Of a stretch of 64,000 nt of DNA, positions 25,611 through 36,068 are shown piece by piece; the first letter of the stretch is position 1, and every line of letters starts with the position of its first letter. Both the position numbers and the translations under genes were made by a program. A model generated the notes under the pieces. The model searched no databases. It had not been told where the DNA came from and saw only the letters and a list, made by a program, of their open reading frames with translations. This stretch comes from Patiria pectinifera (lineage: Eukaryota > Echinodermata > Asteroidea > Valvatida > Asterinidae): assembly GCA_029964075.1 (NCBI GenBank), contig CM057135.1:16952863-17016862 (forward strand), read 5' to 3'.

Positions 25611-26095
25611 AAGAAAAGGGACTTGCGCAATTAATTGGCGAATATGAGCCACCGTACAAAACACTAATTATATGATTTTCGGTTCGCTCGGAGCGCGCCG
25701 CGGGGGGTACGGTACAATCGAGATGATAGTATGCGCATGCATACAAGTGCATGTACCGTACCCCCCGCGGCGCGCTCCGAGCGAACCGAAAATCATCGCT
25801 CGATCATATGCGTGCACGTTTCAAGTGTCAGGTTGGCTCAGCCTCGGTGCGGAAAGGGCATATTTTTCATCATTTTAGCCACAAAAAAACCCCCGAAAAA
25901 TCCAGCGATGTTTGTTCTGCGCATATTTTGTGAGTATTTTTATGAGGTGTAGCACGGAGTTTGGGGGCAAACTGTGCAGCGGTTCTGTGAAAAATTTCTG
26001 CATTTTGATGGACGTTTTTGTACTTAATTAGTGTTTTGTGCTGACAACAATTTTGCGGGGTTCTAAATCTATGAGGCTCCACTACCATAGTTCTA
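25611..26095 (-). mobile_element. Body of copy 2 element, interrupted by a nested insertion
   Basis: Sequence at 25611-25655 and at 26035-26095 matches, in reverse, the continuous leader of copy 1 at 11568-11690. Between them lies an extra block of about 375 bp (about 25656-26030) bounded by inverted ends caaaacactaatta and taattagtgttttg. The comparison with copy 1 shows the filled and empty states of the same site. Confidence 0.7.
25674..25794. repeat. Perfect 42-bp-arm hairpin
   Basis: Arms at 25674-25715 and 25753-25794 are exact reverse complements (starting gattttcggttcgctcggag), GC-rich, with a 37-bp loop. A diverged version is present at about 60744-60885. It lies inside the nested insertion of copy 2. 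Confidence 0.9.
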
Positions 26096-27540
26096 GGAGT
26101 ATGTTGGGCGAGATTGATCAGTGTGCGCAATCAATTGCGCTGCGCAATTTGGCGATGGTTCCATTCTGTCATGTCTGATGGACATTTTCATGGATCGCTT
26201 AGGCCTAGGCCTAGGCCCTATCCGTTAAAAAACCTCCCGAGCCGGATTAGAAAGAAAAGATGTTTGACTTGCAGTGGCTAGATCGACCGAGGGCGCCACG
26301 ACGAGATCATGGAGATTGACCGATCGCGCACATCGCCCGATCGCGCCCAACATTTACAACGTCAACGTACATGTACAATCATGGAGGAATAAAACGACGT
26401 AGCCTAACTTTTGACAACATTTCCCACTATACTCAATTTTACAGCTTAAAAAGATACTGTAAAGATGCAAAAATGACTGATAATTATAAACTCTGGACGG
26501 ACTTACCTGTGATTATCAGCATGTATATGTAGGGTGTGCACTGCTGCTCTCTGCTAGTTCGTGCGCCAGCAAGGTCCGGAGAACATTTTTTTGCAAGCGA
26601 AGTTACCCGATCATCGGAATTATACGTCCGCGCGGCTGCGCGCAGGCATCCAACATAAAAGTAGGCCCTACAGTAGTCTGGTTCCCAGACTAAAAGATTC
26701 TGACTACATATATATTCATGATGAATCTTAAGCAGGTCCAAGGGTTTTTTAATTGATCGGAACTATAAAGGCTATGAATAATGAAGCTAAATCGGAAGCG
26801 AAGCCGACCTTTGCAAAAGGGCCGTCATCAGTGTCGTCATGTTTATTAAGCATCAGTGTCGTCATGTTTATTGGAACCAGACTGTAAGGGACCATAAATG
26901 GATTCTTCACGCAGCCGCTGGTGTGCGTGGAGCGCGGGGACCAACAGGTGGCGGAGCAGTATAGAAGTTGTACAAAGTGAATCGGCGGCTAATTTTTCCC
27001 GCGCGCAAAAGTAATAAAACTTTACTTTGTAGGACGGTTTCCAAAACATTATTAACGCATTAGCGTTAGTGTTAAAACTCACCGTCGTTTTAAAACATTA
27101 GCGTTAATAAACGAGGATGGGGAATTCTGGAACACATCTTCGGAGCGATTATACAATGGGCATAACGAGCACTATTTATTTAATTAAAAATACATTTCAG
27201 CTTTTCATTTGTTTTTGCCGATAGAATGCATATGCCTAATTAAAAATGTTTTTGTAATAGGTCTTTGTTTTCAATTCATGTCTGTATTGTCCCGCAGGTT
27301 ACTTTTGTACATATTATTATTGAGCATGCCAATCTATATTAAGGCTTACGTAGGTACTTGAGTTTTAAACACATACCACACACCAATGTTTATTTATTAA
27401 CGTGTCTTAGTGTTTAAATATTTACATTTAACATCCATAGATAAGAAGGCGTTGGTAAATTAACGCCAAAACGCGTTCATAATGAGCGTTGGTTTTTGCA
27501 GTGTAAGATGATTTAACAAAAAAAATAAAAAATGTTTCAT
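26096..27540. other. Non-coding stretch with a short direct repeat
   Basis: A 22-bp sequence catcagtgtcgtcatgttta plus tt occurs at 26826 and again at 26851. No gene is supported in the remainder. CpG density is moderately raised at 26270-26350. Confidence 0.5.
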
Positions 27541-28150
27541 TAAAGATGGAACACATTCATTTCAAAGCTGGAAATCCGTAATTCTGATGAACGATGTATG
27601 TAAAAAATGTTTTGCCTGGATTTTAACCTCAATATGAAATTAGTTGGACTGAGACTGTTTCGATACCGAATTATTCGGGGCGCTAATAAATTAAACTTTA
27701 AATGTGCCTTAACCCATCTATCGAATCTGGACATTTCAGAAATTAGCGATGGAACGAAATCGTCTGACTGAATTACGGGTTTTCGTTTAACTCAATGGCC
27801 GTGAATGTTGAAATAAGCTGGATCTCCGTCTCATCATAAAATTAATCGGGCTGGGTTTACCAATGCACCGATTTTCTCAAGGCACTTAAACATTCTTTTT
27901 CCTTCCCCCTTTCGTAAAATGATTTAAAAACAAATTAAAATTGCTGTCATTAACGACGGACCAAATTCATTCCAAAGCCGGAAATCTGTTCTATCCCCGA
28001 TGAAAAATGGGTGTTCAAGTGCCTGAATGTAAGGCCTCGATGTGAAATGAGTTGGGCTGAGACTGTTTTGATACCGAAATATTCGCAATTCGTTGCGCTT
28101 GTAATTGAAGTTTGGATGTCTTTTCTCTTTGCTTTACCCATCTATCGATT
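27541..28150 (+). repeat. Diverged direct repeat, about 404 bp apart
   Basis: A block near 27545-27680 recurs at about 27950-28085: cattcatttcaaagctggaa versus cattccaaagccggaaatct, and gttggactgagactgtttcg versus gttgggctgagactgttttg. Copies differ at many positions. No protein coding is evident. Confidence 0.6.
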
Positions 28151-28800
28151 TAGTGAAATTTTGCAGACATAGGCCTTATGGGAATTTTCTTTTCTTTGTC
28201 GGCCGTATAATGGTCTCAATCCCTCTCGGCGCAACCGTAATCCTCCCGGCTCGAATTTACAACACTCGGATATTCGACATTTTGACATTTTACCCTTTTG
28301 TACTAAAAATGACTGAGAGTAACTTAAGAAGAAGTCTAAATATGTATTTTTCACTCCTTGCCCTAAATATTAATCCGTAAAGTTTTAAAAAGAAAACTTT
28401 TTTTTTGCCAAAAAATATCCTCAGTCTCTCACCATAGAGCAAGGAAGCCCTCGCGTCTGCCACTTATTTAAAGCCAACGAATTCTGTAACTCTTATCTCT
28501 TGTTTATACAACACTCGGTGGGCTGTTTATTCGAGAATTACGATGAATAAACTGCACCCGGTACTGCGCAGATTGGTTTTTATAGCGCCATGCTAACATC
28601 ATAAACATCCAAATTACAAACACATGGAGCTGGCGGTACTGCCCAAACAATGACGACTGCTTTGCACATGATCCAAGATTACTCACAATTCCGGTTTTTA
28701 CCGTTTAGGTCTGGCTCTAATCACTAACGCGATCCCCTGACGTCTCATACACTGACTTTAGGCAAAAAGTTCAGATTTTTGCGGTCTAGTAACCAGACTG
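28151..28800. other. Non-coding stretch
   Basis: No feature is supported. Confidence 0.5.
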
Positions 28801-29282
28801 CGACTCTTAACGAAACATCAAATGTAAAGTGAAACATCAAATGCATATTGCAAAAGATCGAATGCAAACATACCGATGAAACATCGAATACAAATAGCTC
28901 GAAATGTCGAACATATTTGTACAACATTGCTCACATATTTGAGAATATCGCAAATATATTGTAAAACATCACACACAATTGTATCGAAAAACATCGCACA
29001 TTGAATGCAAAACATCGAACATAAAATTGAAAACATCGCACATAATTATATATCGTGAAACATCGCACATATAAATTGAAATCGCATATAAATGTAAAAC
29101 ATGGCATACATATATGGAACATCGCATATATATTGTGAAACATCGCACACATATAGTAAACATCGCACACATCGTGAAAAACATCGCACACTTATGTTGA
29201 ACATGGCACATAAATGTAAAAGATAACAAACACATATGGAACATCAAACATATATTGTGAAACATTGAATTTTGCAACGTTT
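28801..29282 (-). repeat. Degenerate tandem repeat of aaacatcgcacat type
   Basis: Irregular units of roughly 15-32 bp built on gaaacatcgcacatatat repeat across this stretch. Long open frames here are a by-product of the repeat. Confidence 0.75.
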
Positions 29283-29361
29283 GACACGCCATAATCAGGT
29301 TGCAACAATTTTTTTCATCTTTCCCTGTCTATGATCATGATCCAAGTTCTTTTTTTTTCAG

Positions 29362-29508
29362 ATGAACTGTCCATCTGGTGTTGTAGATGTGACATACAGG
29401 CAAGATTTCGTCACATTGGCAAACAGCATGGTCAACACGGTGGGTGAATGGATCGTGGTCAAAATAGGAGAAATGACTCAACAGTTAAAGAATGCAAAAA
29501 TCTGTTGA
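29362..29508 (+). other. Possible lone coding exon
   Basis: A strong acceptor-like tract (ttctttttttttcag) precedes an open frame starting MNCPSGVVDVTYRQDF and ending after about 48 codons at TGA. I do not recognise the protein. It could be a terminal exon of a host gene cut by the Polinton insertion, or chance. Confidence 0.25.
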
Positions 29509-29522
29509 TATATGACAAACCG

Positions 29523-29735
29523 AAAAGCTATTTAAATGAGTAAATTTGAATAACAACGAAAAAGCCACTCAGAGTGGCTTTTTACTGTATATATTAAGAT
29601 GTAATAAAAGCTATTTAAATGAGCTACTTTGAATGACAACAAAAAAGCCATTCAGAGTGGCTTTTTACTGTATATATTAAGATGTATGAAAAGCTATTTA
29701 AATGAGCTAATTTAAATGACAACGAAGAAGTCCAA
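29523..29735 (+). repeat. 83-bp tandem repeat carrying terminator-like hairpins
   Basis: The unit aaaagctatttaaatgag starts at 29523, 29606 and 29689. The first two units each contain a hairpin with 11-bp arms and a cag loop (first at 29559-29583: aaaaagccact, loop, agtggcttttt). A-runs before and T-runs after the stem resemble the hairpin between convergent genes inside the Polinton. This probably marks the outer end of copy A. Confidence 0.7.
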
Positions 29736-30019
29736 GTGCATTATAATAAAATAAATCAACAGAGGGCGCCATTCATTGGTAGTGAGGAATTATAAACAGA
29801 GGGCGGCATTTAATTTTTAATGATAAGGGATTAATGTACCGATAAAAACAGAGGGCGCTATTTATAGGCGCTAAGAGATCTGATTTCAATTATTTAAAGA
29901 AAGGTGCTGTTCGATAAAAAATAAAAAAGAGAGGGCGATATTGAATTCTTTATTTAAAAATACAATCATTTTTATTTAAAGTTTATTAAATAGATGGGAT
30001 CATCATATAATCATCGAGA
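29736..30019. repeat. Left flank of Polinton copy A with repeated agagggcg motif
   Basis: The motif cagagggcg or similar appears about four times between 29758 and 29936. This may be part of a decayed terminal repeat, or host sequence. The exact element boundary cannot be placed without the matching other terminus. Confidence 0.35.
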
Positions 30020-30436
30020 ATGTTTTTTTTAATTTGTGAAACGTGCGGTGAAATAGTTTTACGTTATTTTGATTTTTCGGCAGAAAATGCGCAAGAAGAT
30101 CGTATCAATTGGTCATTTTTAAAAAGAAATAATAGAAAAACTGTGGAGAAACTTCTTTTTTCTGTTTGTCCAAAGCAAGACTCAGAAGATGTCCAAGAAA
30201 CAATCAATAAATATAACGAGCTCGTTGATTACAAAACATTGAGGGATAATTGATGCGTAAAACGGTCGTTAATAGCGGCGTGTTATCATCACGTCGTTGG
30301 ATTAGACAAAGAACGAGTTAGAGATTTATTTAAAGTGACTCAAAATCAATTTAATAAGGCCCTAAAAAGATACGATGACCACTACAATAAAGGTGGAGCG
30401 GAGGGTGTTGCCCTAAGAGGTGAAATAGAGGTATAA
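30020..30436 (+). pseudogene. Polinton copy A zinc-ribbon-like ORF with in-frame stop
   Basis: About 138 codons run from ATG at 30020 to a stop at 30436, interrupted by one in-frame TGA at 30251. The N-terminus has a CETCGE knuckle; a second CP and further cysteines follow before a basic C-terminal part. The layout faintly recalls RPB10-type zinc proteins, but I cannot support that identity. The start is preceded by tttattaaata, the motif seen before other genes of this element, which supports its membership. Confidence 0.4.
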
Positions 30437-30540
30437 CTCGGCGGATCGCTTTCATAATGTTTATTTACCGAGAATTCGAACTTGTAAGTTTTTCAATGAG
30501 AGATTTTTTTTCTTTTGTCAGCCGTTCGTCTACCCGTTTT

Positions 30541-31029
30541 TTAACTTCCTTTTTCAAAGTCTGTATCGTTTTTAACTTTTTGAAGCTTTGTGCTGGTCTT
30601 TGTTCTAATTTTTTGCTTAAGCTCGTTAAATTTTGCGAGCTCTCTCGTAATCAATAAGAACTCTTCGTGCGATATATCTCCGTCGTTGATGGCTTGAGGC
30701 ACGTATTCTTCAATCGTGTTAAGTTTGGAGTCTGCTAATATTTTAATCTGGTCGTGCTTTTTCAGCTTGGCGGATAATCGCCTAGACGCGATTCTAAGCA
30801 GAATATCTGATCATAGGATCCTTCTGATCCTATCTCTACGTAATTAATAGTGTCGATCATTCTCTTTATTTTTTTTATAAGTGCGCTCTCGGTGGTCTCT
30901 CTCTTTCAAGATTAAAGATCGAATCTCTTCGATCTTTTTAAGTCTGTACACTTTTGTTTCTTCGTTACTACGTAATTGGAGTACATCTCCAGAAATATTG
31001 GGGTATAACGCCTTACCATCTACACTCAT
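30541..31029 (-). pseudogene. Polinton-conserved accessory protein, copy A
   Basis: The N-terminal part (31029-30844) begins MSVDGKALYPNISGD and is rich in charged residues; a second frame (about 30800-30541) carries RRLSAKLKKHDQIKILADSK and SHEEFLLITRELAKF and ends at TAA. The two parts fit one conserved protein known from Polinton-like elements of invertebrates, in which a hydrophobic segment normally joins them; here that segment is lacking and the frame shifts. Function is unknown. The start follows ttatattaaaaac, a TATA-like motif. Confidence 0.5.
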
Positions 31030-31055
31030 GTTTTTAATATAAAAAGATTTTAAAA

Positions 31056-31600
31056 TTAAAAGATCTCCAACTCGATAATGATACCCTCACCCTTGTTGTT
31101 GAATACCTGTCCTTTTTCACCGCTGATAGAAAATGTCAGTTTGTCGATTATACCGTTTTTAAGATTTTGAATACCTCGGCTCTATCAATATCGTTTTTGC
31201 GCGTAGCCACGGGTACGATTTTTAAGATGTCAGAAGGACGACCATTAAAAAACTTTTTACTCGTTCTTAATTGCGGGCAGCGAATAAACAAAAATTTAAA
31301 CGGATTAACGTCGTAATACCCCGTATACACCACTTCGGGTACCAGTCTTCCTTTGGGTAAATTGAGTAATCGAGATACTTCTCTGTTCAAGCGCAATTTG
31401 AGATTTACGTCGGTTATCACCAACGTCACCTTTATAGATTCTCTAAATATTTGAAAACTTACCCCGGGTATAGAATTTAAAATGAAATCGAACCAATCGA
31501 CCTCGTACCACCCCGGTGGTATGATGACCGAACCGATACTTCCGAGTGGCAACGGCTCTAAATGACTCGGAGGAATAAAATCGAAATCATCACCCGTCAC
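31056..31600 (-). pseudogene. Polinton structural-type protein, copy A
   Basis: An open frame from about 31600 to 31148, continued after one frameshift to a stop at 31056, encodes about 180 residues including PPGWYEVDWFDFIL and a C-terminal GIIIELEIF. The beta-rich, non-membrane character and the position next to capsid genes suggest a minor structural protein, but this is inference. No ATG is evident at the 5' end. Only 27 bp separate it from the next gene on the same strand. Confidence 0.45.
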
Positions 31601-31614
31601 GATAAGACTTCCTC

Positions 31615-32234
31615 TTATAATACCCCTGCTTCTCTACTATCTCTCAACTCGCTCAACTCGCTCGCACCCATTTCTCCTTCAATAAACTTTAAAGCCAATT
31701 CCTCACCTTCAAAGATTTTTCTTTCTCTAACGAATAATATTCTTACTAAAGATTGAAGCGTATTAAGTTCTAATTCAGTGTTTGATATTTCTGAAGATAT
31801 GGCGGCTAAAATCAACCCTCGCCGTTCAGCTATAATAGCTCTTTTTCTTTTGTTTGATTCTAAAACGGATTCTAGTCAATCGTCTTCGTACGCTTGTATA
31901 AGATCGTTTATAGTTTTTTGTAAAACATTTTCATCGTTAAATAAAAAGTGGTATGGTATATCGGGTAACAATCGCCCTATAAACTCTCTATCCGGCGTTC
32001 TTATGTGTACATCTGAAAGAAACTCCGCGGGTATGAGGGGAGGTTTATCTGTGGTAAACCAGGTCTCCCATCTATTTGCGTAAACCAATCAATCTCCGTG
32101 GTGCTGGAAATATTAAAATATCCGGCGTTAAACAACACCCTTTTTACGCGTATAGATTTTTGACCGTTCAAATTATCTACGACGTCTTCTAATTTAAACG
32201 TCTGCTCATTTTGAAACAAGTGAAACGAATGCAT
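31615..32234 (-). pseudogene. Polinton ORF divergent from the 32.3-kb gene, copy A
   Basis: ATG at 32234 opens MHSFHLFQNEQTFKLEDVVD; two further frames (32088-31876 and 31815-31615) continue the same strand with acidic, alpha-helical text. At least two frameshifts break it. It shares a 41-bp AT-rich spacer with a gene running the other way. I do not recognise the function. Confidence 0.45.
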
Positions 32235-32275
32235 TTATTTTAAAGTATTTTTATATTAAAACTGAAACTAAAATA
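32235..32275. promoter_or_regulatory. Divergent 41-bp promoter of Polinton copy A
   Basis: The spacer between two divergent start codons is almost pure A/T. It contains tttttatattaaaact on plus; on minus, aaataa ends directly at the ATG. This matches the compact TATA-like upstream elements of other genes in the element. Confidence 0.5.
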
Positions 32276-33345
32276 ATGAGTGATTTTAAGTCGTTAAAAC
32301 AGCAGATACAATCGATAGCTGATCAGGTAACGAGACAAGTAAATCAAAATGTAGCTAAACGACAAGCTACCACCCAAGCGCATGTACTAGACAGTCCGTA
32401 TCTCACTGGCAAACTCGAGATTACGGTCAACGCGTCTAACACGTTTTTAACACCGTTCCCCGACTTAATCTCAGACTATAAAATATCTCGCCTCAAAACC
32501 AACGATGCTTTACTTCGTTGGAAAATAGGCCCCATGTCTTTTTATCAAAATCAGTTAAACTTTGCGATCTATTGCGCCACAACGAGCTGTGGTGTTGGAA
32601 TCGATATTTTAAACTTGAACAACCGTTACGTTGAAGCCTTATTTAATTTTCACCTATACTTTACGGTTAGAAGGAAATTAAACGACATGGCCATAGCAAT
32701 ACCGGGAGAAGACTCGTTTGACGCTCTCAGCAACAGCTATGATCGTGGAGTAGTTACCAACATCTGTAGGACGTTTGCCATCGATCAAAATAAGTCTTTT
32801 AAACAGACGAGAGATCAAAAGACTTATGGCTTAGCATTGGAAGGGTTATCTCGAACAAGACGACATCGTCAAAATGGCTTGGTTAGATTTTATACCCGCC
32901 AAGAGTTCGTTTACCTCCGCGGGAATCATAAAGATCAACAAATCGATCAAATCTTACGTGTACGCTTTACTCGGTGCGCAGGCTAAAACCAAAAACGAGC
33001 GTATTAACACCGGGCACCGGATTAGACGCTCAGAGACAATTTAACGTCATCGTTGAAGATATCATCAATGCAGTAGACGACATGGAAACGAGTATCGATC
33101 AATTTCAAGACTCTTTGCAGTATGCCAGAACGCCTTTAAATGTTGTCGTGAAACCGGGGTTGTATTTAATTCCATCGGATATGAACTTGAGGGTTGGAAC
33201 GCACGAGGGCTATAACAACAATCTTCAAATCGCTACCCAGAGTATGAAAACTGGTTTGGTGTTAGATTTAAACTCACAACCTCAACCGGACGACTCTTTT
33301 GATGACACCGATGCCTCGCGCCACCAACACCCCCAGAGCCTATGA
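32276..33345 (+). pseudogene. Polinton conserved structural-type protein, copy A
   Basis: ATG at 32276 opens about 237 codons in one frame and the product continues to 33345 in a second frame, with the switch between about 32880 and 33000. Early text has a polar helix (LKQQIQSIADQVTRQVNQN), then YCATTSCGVGIDILNLNN and FHLYFTVRRKL. I recognise this as a protein recurring in invertebrate Polinton-like elements; a role in the particle is likely from context but not shown. No counterpart survives in copy B. Confidence 0.5.
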
Positions 33346-33533
33346 AGAACGATGTTGTATCACCAGCACCAGCACCAGCACCTACACCCTCACCAACACC
33401 AGCACCCTCACCTACAGTTTTAACCCAAGAGCCCATGAAACTACAAACTCACCAAGACGAAAAATTATCGTTGACGGTAGGAATATTAGCCATCGTTGGT
33501 ATGGGTATTTTGGCTTACGAGGCAACGCGATAA
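33342..33533 (+). CDS. Proline-rich single-pass membrane protein of Polinton copy A
   Basis: 63 codons start at 33342. A Pro-Ala repeat (PAPAPAPTPSPTPAPSPT) is followed by a C-terminal membrane segment (LTVGILAIVGMGILAYEA). It may be a separate gene or the C-terminal tail of the preceding product after a frameshift, since the two overlap by four bases. A remnant of the same C-terminus is at 47454-47540 on minus in copy B. Confidence 0.55.
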   Translation: MKNDVVSPAPAPAPTPSPTPAPSPTVLTQEPMKLQTHQDEKLSLTVGILAIVGMGILAYEATR

Positions 33534-33556
33534 GTCACACTCTAATCTCACAACAC

Positions 33557-33601
33557 AAAAAAAAACCTTACCAACTTTGTGCTGGTAAGGCTTATTTTTT
33601 T
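33557..33601. terminator. Bidirectional hairpin between convergent Polinton genes, copy A
   Basis: Stem ccttacca (33566-33573) pairs with tggtaagg (33583-33590) around a 9-nt loop. An A-run precedes and a T-run follows, so the structure reads the same way on both strands. It lies between a plus gene ending at 33533 and a minus gene ending at 33631. A homologous hairpin with one mispair is kept in copy B at 47402-47426. Confidence 0.65.
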
Positions 33602-33630
33602 GTTTTGTTTAAACTTGATTACAACTATTA

Positions 33631-34926
33631 CTACCATCGTTTTTGCAGGTACGCAAACACCAAGGCTCCCACACCCAAAAACAAAGCCCACATGTGTTTG
33701 GCCAACCACGATACGGACTTACTCAGCGCGTTGAATATCGAACTGAGTACGCTGCCTATGATACCCGGCAGAGCACCCAACGCGCTCACTCCGAGTTTTT
33801 GAAGAGCAGATGCAAAATTAGCGAGTTGTTTTGAAATCCACTCTTTGATACCGCCTTTTGGTGTTGGTGTTGGTGTTGGCGATGGCGCAGGTGGGGCACC
33901 CGCGCCTCTCACGCTAGCGACGATGCTACTCACTATCGTGCTGATGGCTAAACTCAAAGCGGCTAAAATACTCACTACGGTCACACCTTGTTCTCTAAAA
34001 AGAGTTCTAATCTTTTCCGCCAGAGTCGTGTCGTCGCCTAATATTTTAATATTTTATATTTTTAATTGTTTCTTTTAATTGATTCTAGCGATCTGACTTT
34101 TGAGCCCTCGTTCGTTGGCTTTTGCGGCTTCTAATCTGGCGGATCTTTCAACGTTCAAGTCGCACAATTTATCGTTTAACTCTCGTCGACCCTCTTCGCT
34201 GTGAGATCCGTCGAGTTCTTGTCTCGTGGCTGCAATCTCTCGGTCCAGTTCTGTGAGACGCGCTATATTAAGTTATAGGTTACCTCTCAACATCTGAAGA
34301 GTTTTGTCTAAACCCTGGAGTTATCTGTAATTCAATCCTTCTGTTTGAGCGCCGGTGTCTTGTTCTAAATTGTCTATAATCTCAATTATTTCATCGGTAC
34401 TCTGGGTACTTCTGTCTCTGGGTGACTCTGGGTACTTCTGTCATGGGGATACTCTCGGGTTGTATCGATTGCAGTTTTTGGCTTTGATCGTCACTGAGTG
34501 TCTTACGTTCGTAATGCGTAAGCCTAATTCCTTTCTAATAAAATCTCCACCGTTTAAACCCATCTTTCTTACATTTAACTCTATAGTCCTCAGAGTCAAG
34601 AATCTGTCCGGTTTTCTGTGATCCGTTAACCTTAGTAAGCCTTTACCAGTGTCATAAAATAAACCTTCTTTGTTGAGAATAAATTGTTCTTATCTCGGAG
34701 AGATTGGTTTATTGTATATGTTATAAGTATCGTAAAACTCATCAACGCGCCCATTAGTGACCATGCTTCTTCCTTGATCTAAAACGTCATCTATGTCGGT
34801 AGTGAGGATGGGTGGTGCAGGAGTATCAAAGTTGTCGTCCAAATTGGTCTCTGCTACATCATCATCGTCTTAATCATCTTCATCGTAATCATCAACGGGC
34901 TCAAAGTCAAATCCTCCCTCACCCAT
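33631..34926 (-). pseudogene. Polinton membrane-anchored minor structural protein, copy A
   Basis: The best part is 33984-33631, with SILAALSLAISTIVSSIVAS, then a Pro-Thr spacer, an amphipathic stretch and a final membrane segment (ALFLGVGALVFAYLQKRW). Further upstream a coiled-coil-like region (34300-34080) and an acidic N-terminus start at 34926 after tttattaaataa. Copy B (46279-47370) shows the same layout. In copy A the upstream half has several frameshifts and stops. Proteins of this design are typical of Polinton-like elements; role in the particle inferred. Confidence 0.6.
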
Positions 34927-34948
34927 TTATTTAATAAACCTATTTAAA

Positions 34949-35191
34949 TTATGCCATTTTCATTATGCTGCCCGGTAGTATACCCTGGGCCACCAACCAA
35001 TTTTGCGTGGCCAGAGCTCCACTTAGAATACCCGTCAATTCGCCCATATCTTGTACGCTTAGTTTGTTTAAATCCGGCGCTTTCATTTTGAGTAGTTTAT
35101 TTCCTACCATGGCGTATCCCATCGAAAGACCCAATATGACGGCTCCGTGATAAATCGCATTAGCTATTCCGTTGGTGTCAAAGTTACTCAT
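34949..35191 (-). CDS. Small membrane protein of Polinton, copy A
   Basis: 80 codons, intact. A hydrophobic N-terminal segment (AVILGLSMGYAMVG) is followed by KAPDLNKLSVQDMGELTG and a second weakly hydrophobic C-terminal stretch. The start follows tacattaaaaacg. The counterpart in copy B (46016-46261) diverges at its C-terminus. Conserved in related elements; function unknown. Confidence 0.65.
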   Translation of the reverse strand: MSNFDTNGIANAIYHGAVILGLSMGYAMVGNKLLKMKAPDLNKLSVQDMGELTGILSGALATQNWLVAQGILPGSIMKMA

Positions 35192-35224
35192 CGTTTTTAA
35201 TGTAACAATTTTTAAATTGCTGTT

Positions 35225-35605
35225 TTATTCCATGTCTAGCGTTTTGGGGGCGCTGGGTGTAGTGGGTTGCGTGACTACCGGCACTGGCTGTACTACAGGC
35301 GCCGTTGCCTTTCTTTTTAGTACCAGCAACCCCACTCCTATTATAGACGCTATAGCACCCCACATCGCCCAAGAGGTGTAGTCTGGTGAGCTCGTAGCAT
35401 CGTCCGATGTTAGGTCCATTTTTGCTAATTTTAATTTCATCTGTCTATTGTGCTCGGCTAAAGCCTTACCCTGCTGAATTCGTTTAGGATTTTTAGTCTT
35501 GGTCACTCTCGTTACCGTTGATGACGCTGTTATTATCGGTTGGGGTGTCTCTGTCTCAGCTGGTTGAGCTGCAGGCGCTGCTGTCGCTGCCTTCTGATCT
35601 TCCAT
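35225..35605 (-). CDS. Basic single-pass membrane protein of Polinton, copy A
   Basis: 126 codons, intact. Ala-Pro-rich N-terminus, then a basic block (RVTKTKNPKRIQQGKALAEH), a membrane helix (AMWGAIASIIGVGLLVL) and a proline-rich tail. The start at 35605 follows aatataata directly before ATGG. It overlaps the 3' end of the next upstream gene by 50 bp in another frame. The product probably sits in the particle's membrane or binds DNA; this is inference from composition. Confidence 0.6.
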   Translation of the reverse strand: MEDQKAATAAPAAQPAETETPQPIITASSTVTRVTKTKNPKRIQQGKALAEHNRQMKLKLAKMDLTSDDATSSPDYTSWAMWGAIASIIGVGLLVLKRKATAPVVQPVPVVTQPTTPSAPKTLDME

Positions 35606-36068
35606 TTATTATATTAGGTTTATTAAACTTCAAATGTTTTGTTGTGATAATCGTAGCAACTAGGGGTGATATAAAAGTTCCGTACTTGTAACAAACGTCG
35701 GTCAACATACCAGCCATACTCGCGCTTATAATAGGATCAGAACTCAAGTCGTTGGTGAGTTCTTCTTCAGAATCTATAGTGACGTTATATCCTAAAACTT
35801 GTACGGGTGTAACAACAGCTAACACTCTCGAAAATAGACTTAAAGTGTATTTACCAACGGTTTTAACAATTTCATTTCCAAATTTATTTTCGTACAGATG
35901 ATACAGCTTTTCGAGTTCTTTACTGTCAAGAGCTTCGATATGTTTAACGGTGTAATCTTTTCCCAAGTACTTTTTAGAGTTTCCGGCTGCTACGACACCG
36001 CACAAACGATCTTTGTGTTCTGCGTTGTGATCTTGTTCGTTCGTTAAAGTAAGTTTTAGGTCCTCCAT
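35556..36068 (-). CDS. Polinton accessory protein with helical core, copy A
   Basis: 170 codons in one frame from ATG at 36068. The N-terminus is polar (EHKDRLCGVVAAGNSKKYLG); the C-terminal half is more hydrophobic (LSLFSRVLAVVTPVQVLGYN). The last codons overlap the downstream gene in a different frame. In copy B only short pieces survive near 45500-45690. Function unknown. Confidence 0.55.
   Translation of the reverse strand: MEDLKLTLTNEQDHNAEHKDRLCGVVAAGNSKKYLGKDYTVKHIEALDSKELEKLYHLYENKFGNEIVKTVGKYTLSLFSRVLAVVTPVQVLGYNVTIDSEEELTNDLSSDPIISASMAGMLTDVCYKYGTFISPLVATIITTKHLKFNKPNIINGRSEGSDSSACSSTS

Noticed and set aside
25148-25752. Long minus-strand open frames at 25.1-25.75 kb
   Set aside because: Same cause: the inverted copy of the 21-bp minisatellite.
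28818-29292. Cys-rich minus-strand open frames at 28.8-29.3 kb
   Set aside because: They follow the degenerate aaacatcgcacat tandem repeat and show no domain; the cysteine pattern comes from the repeat.
29559-29583. Bacterial rho-independent terminator
   Set aside because: The stem-loop fits that form, but the context is a eukaryotic genome next to a Polinton; bacterial origin is not supported.
33299-33802. Plus-strand frame of 167 codons within Polinton copy A
   Set aside because: It runs in another frame over the Pro-rich gene, across the hairpin and antisense to the minor structural gene; not supported by copy B.
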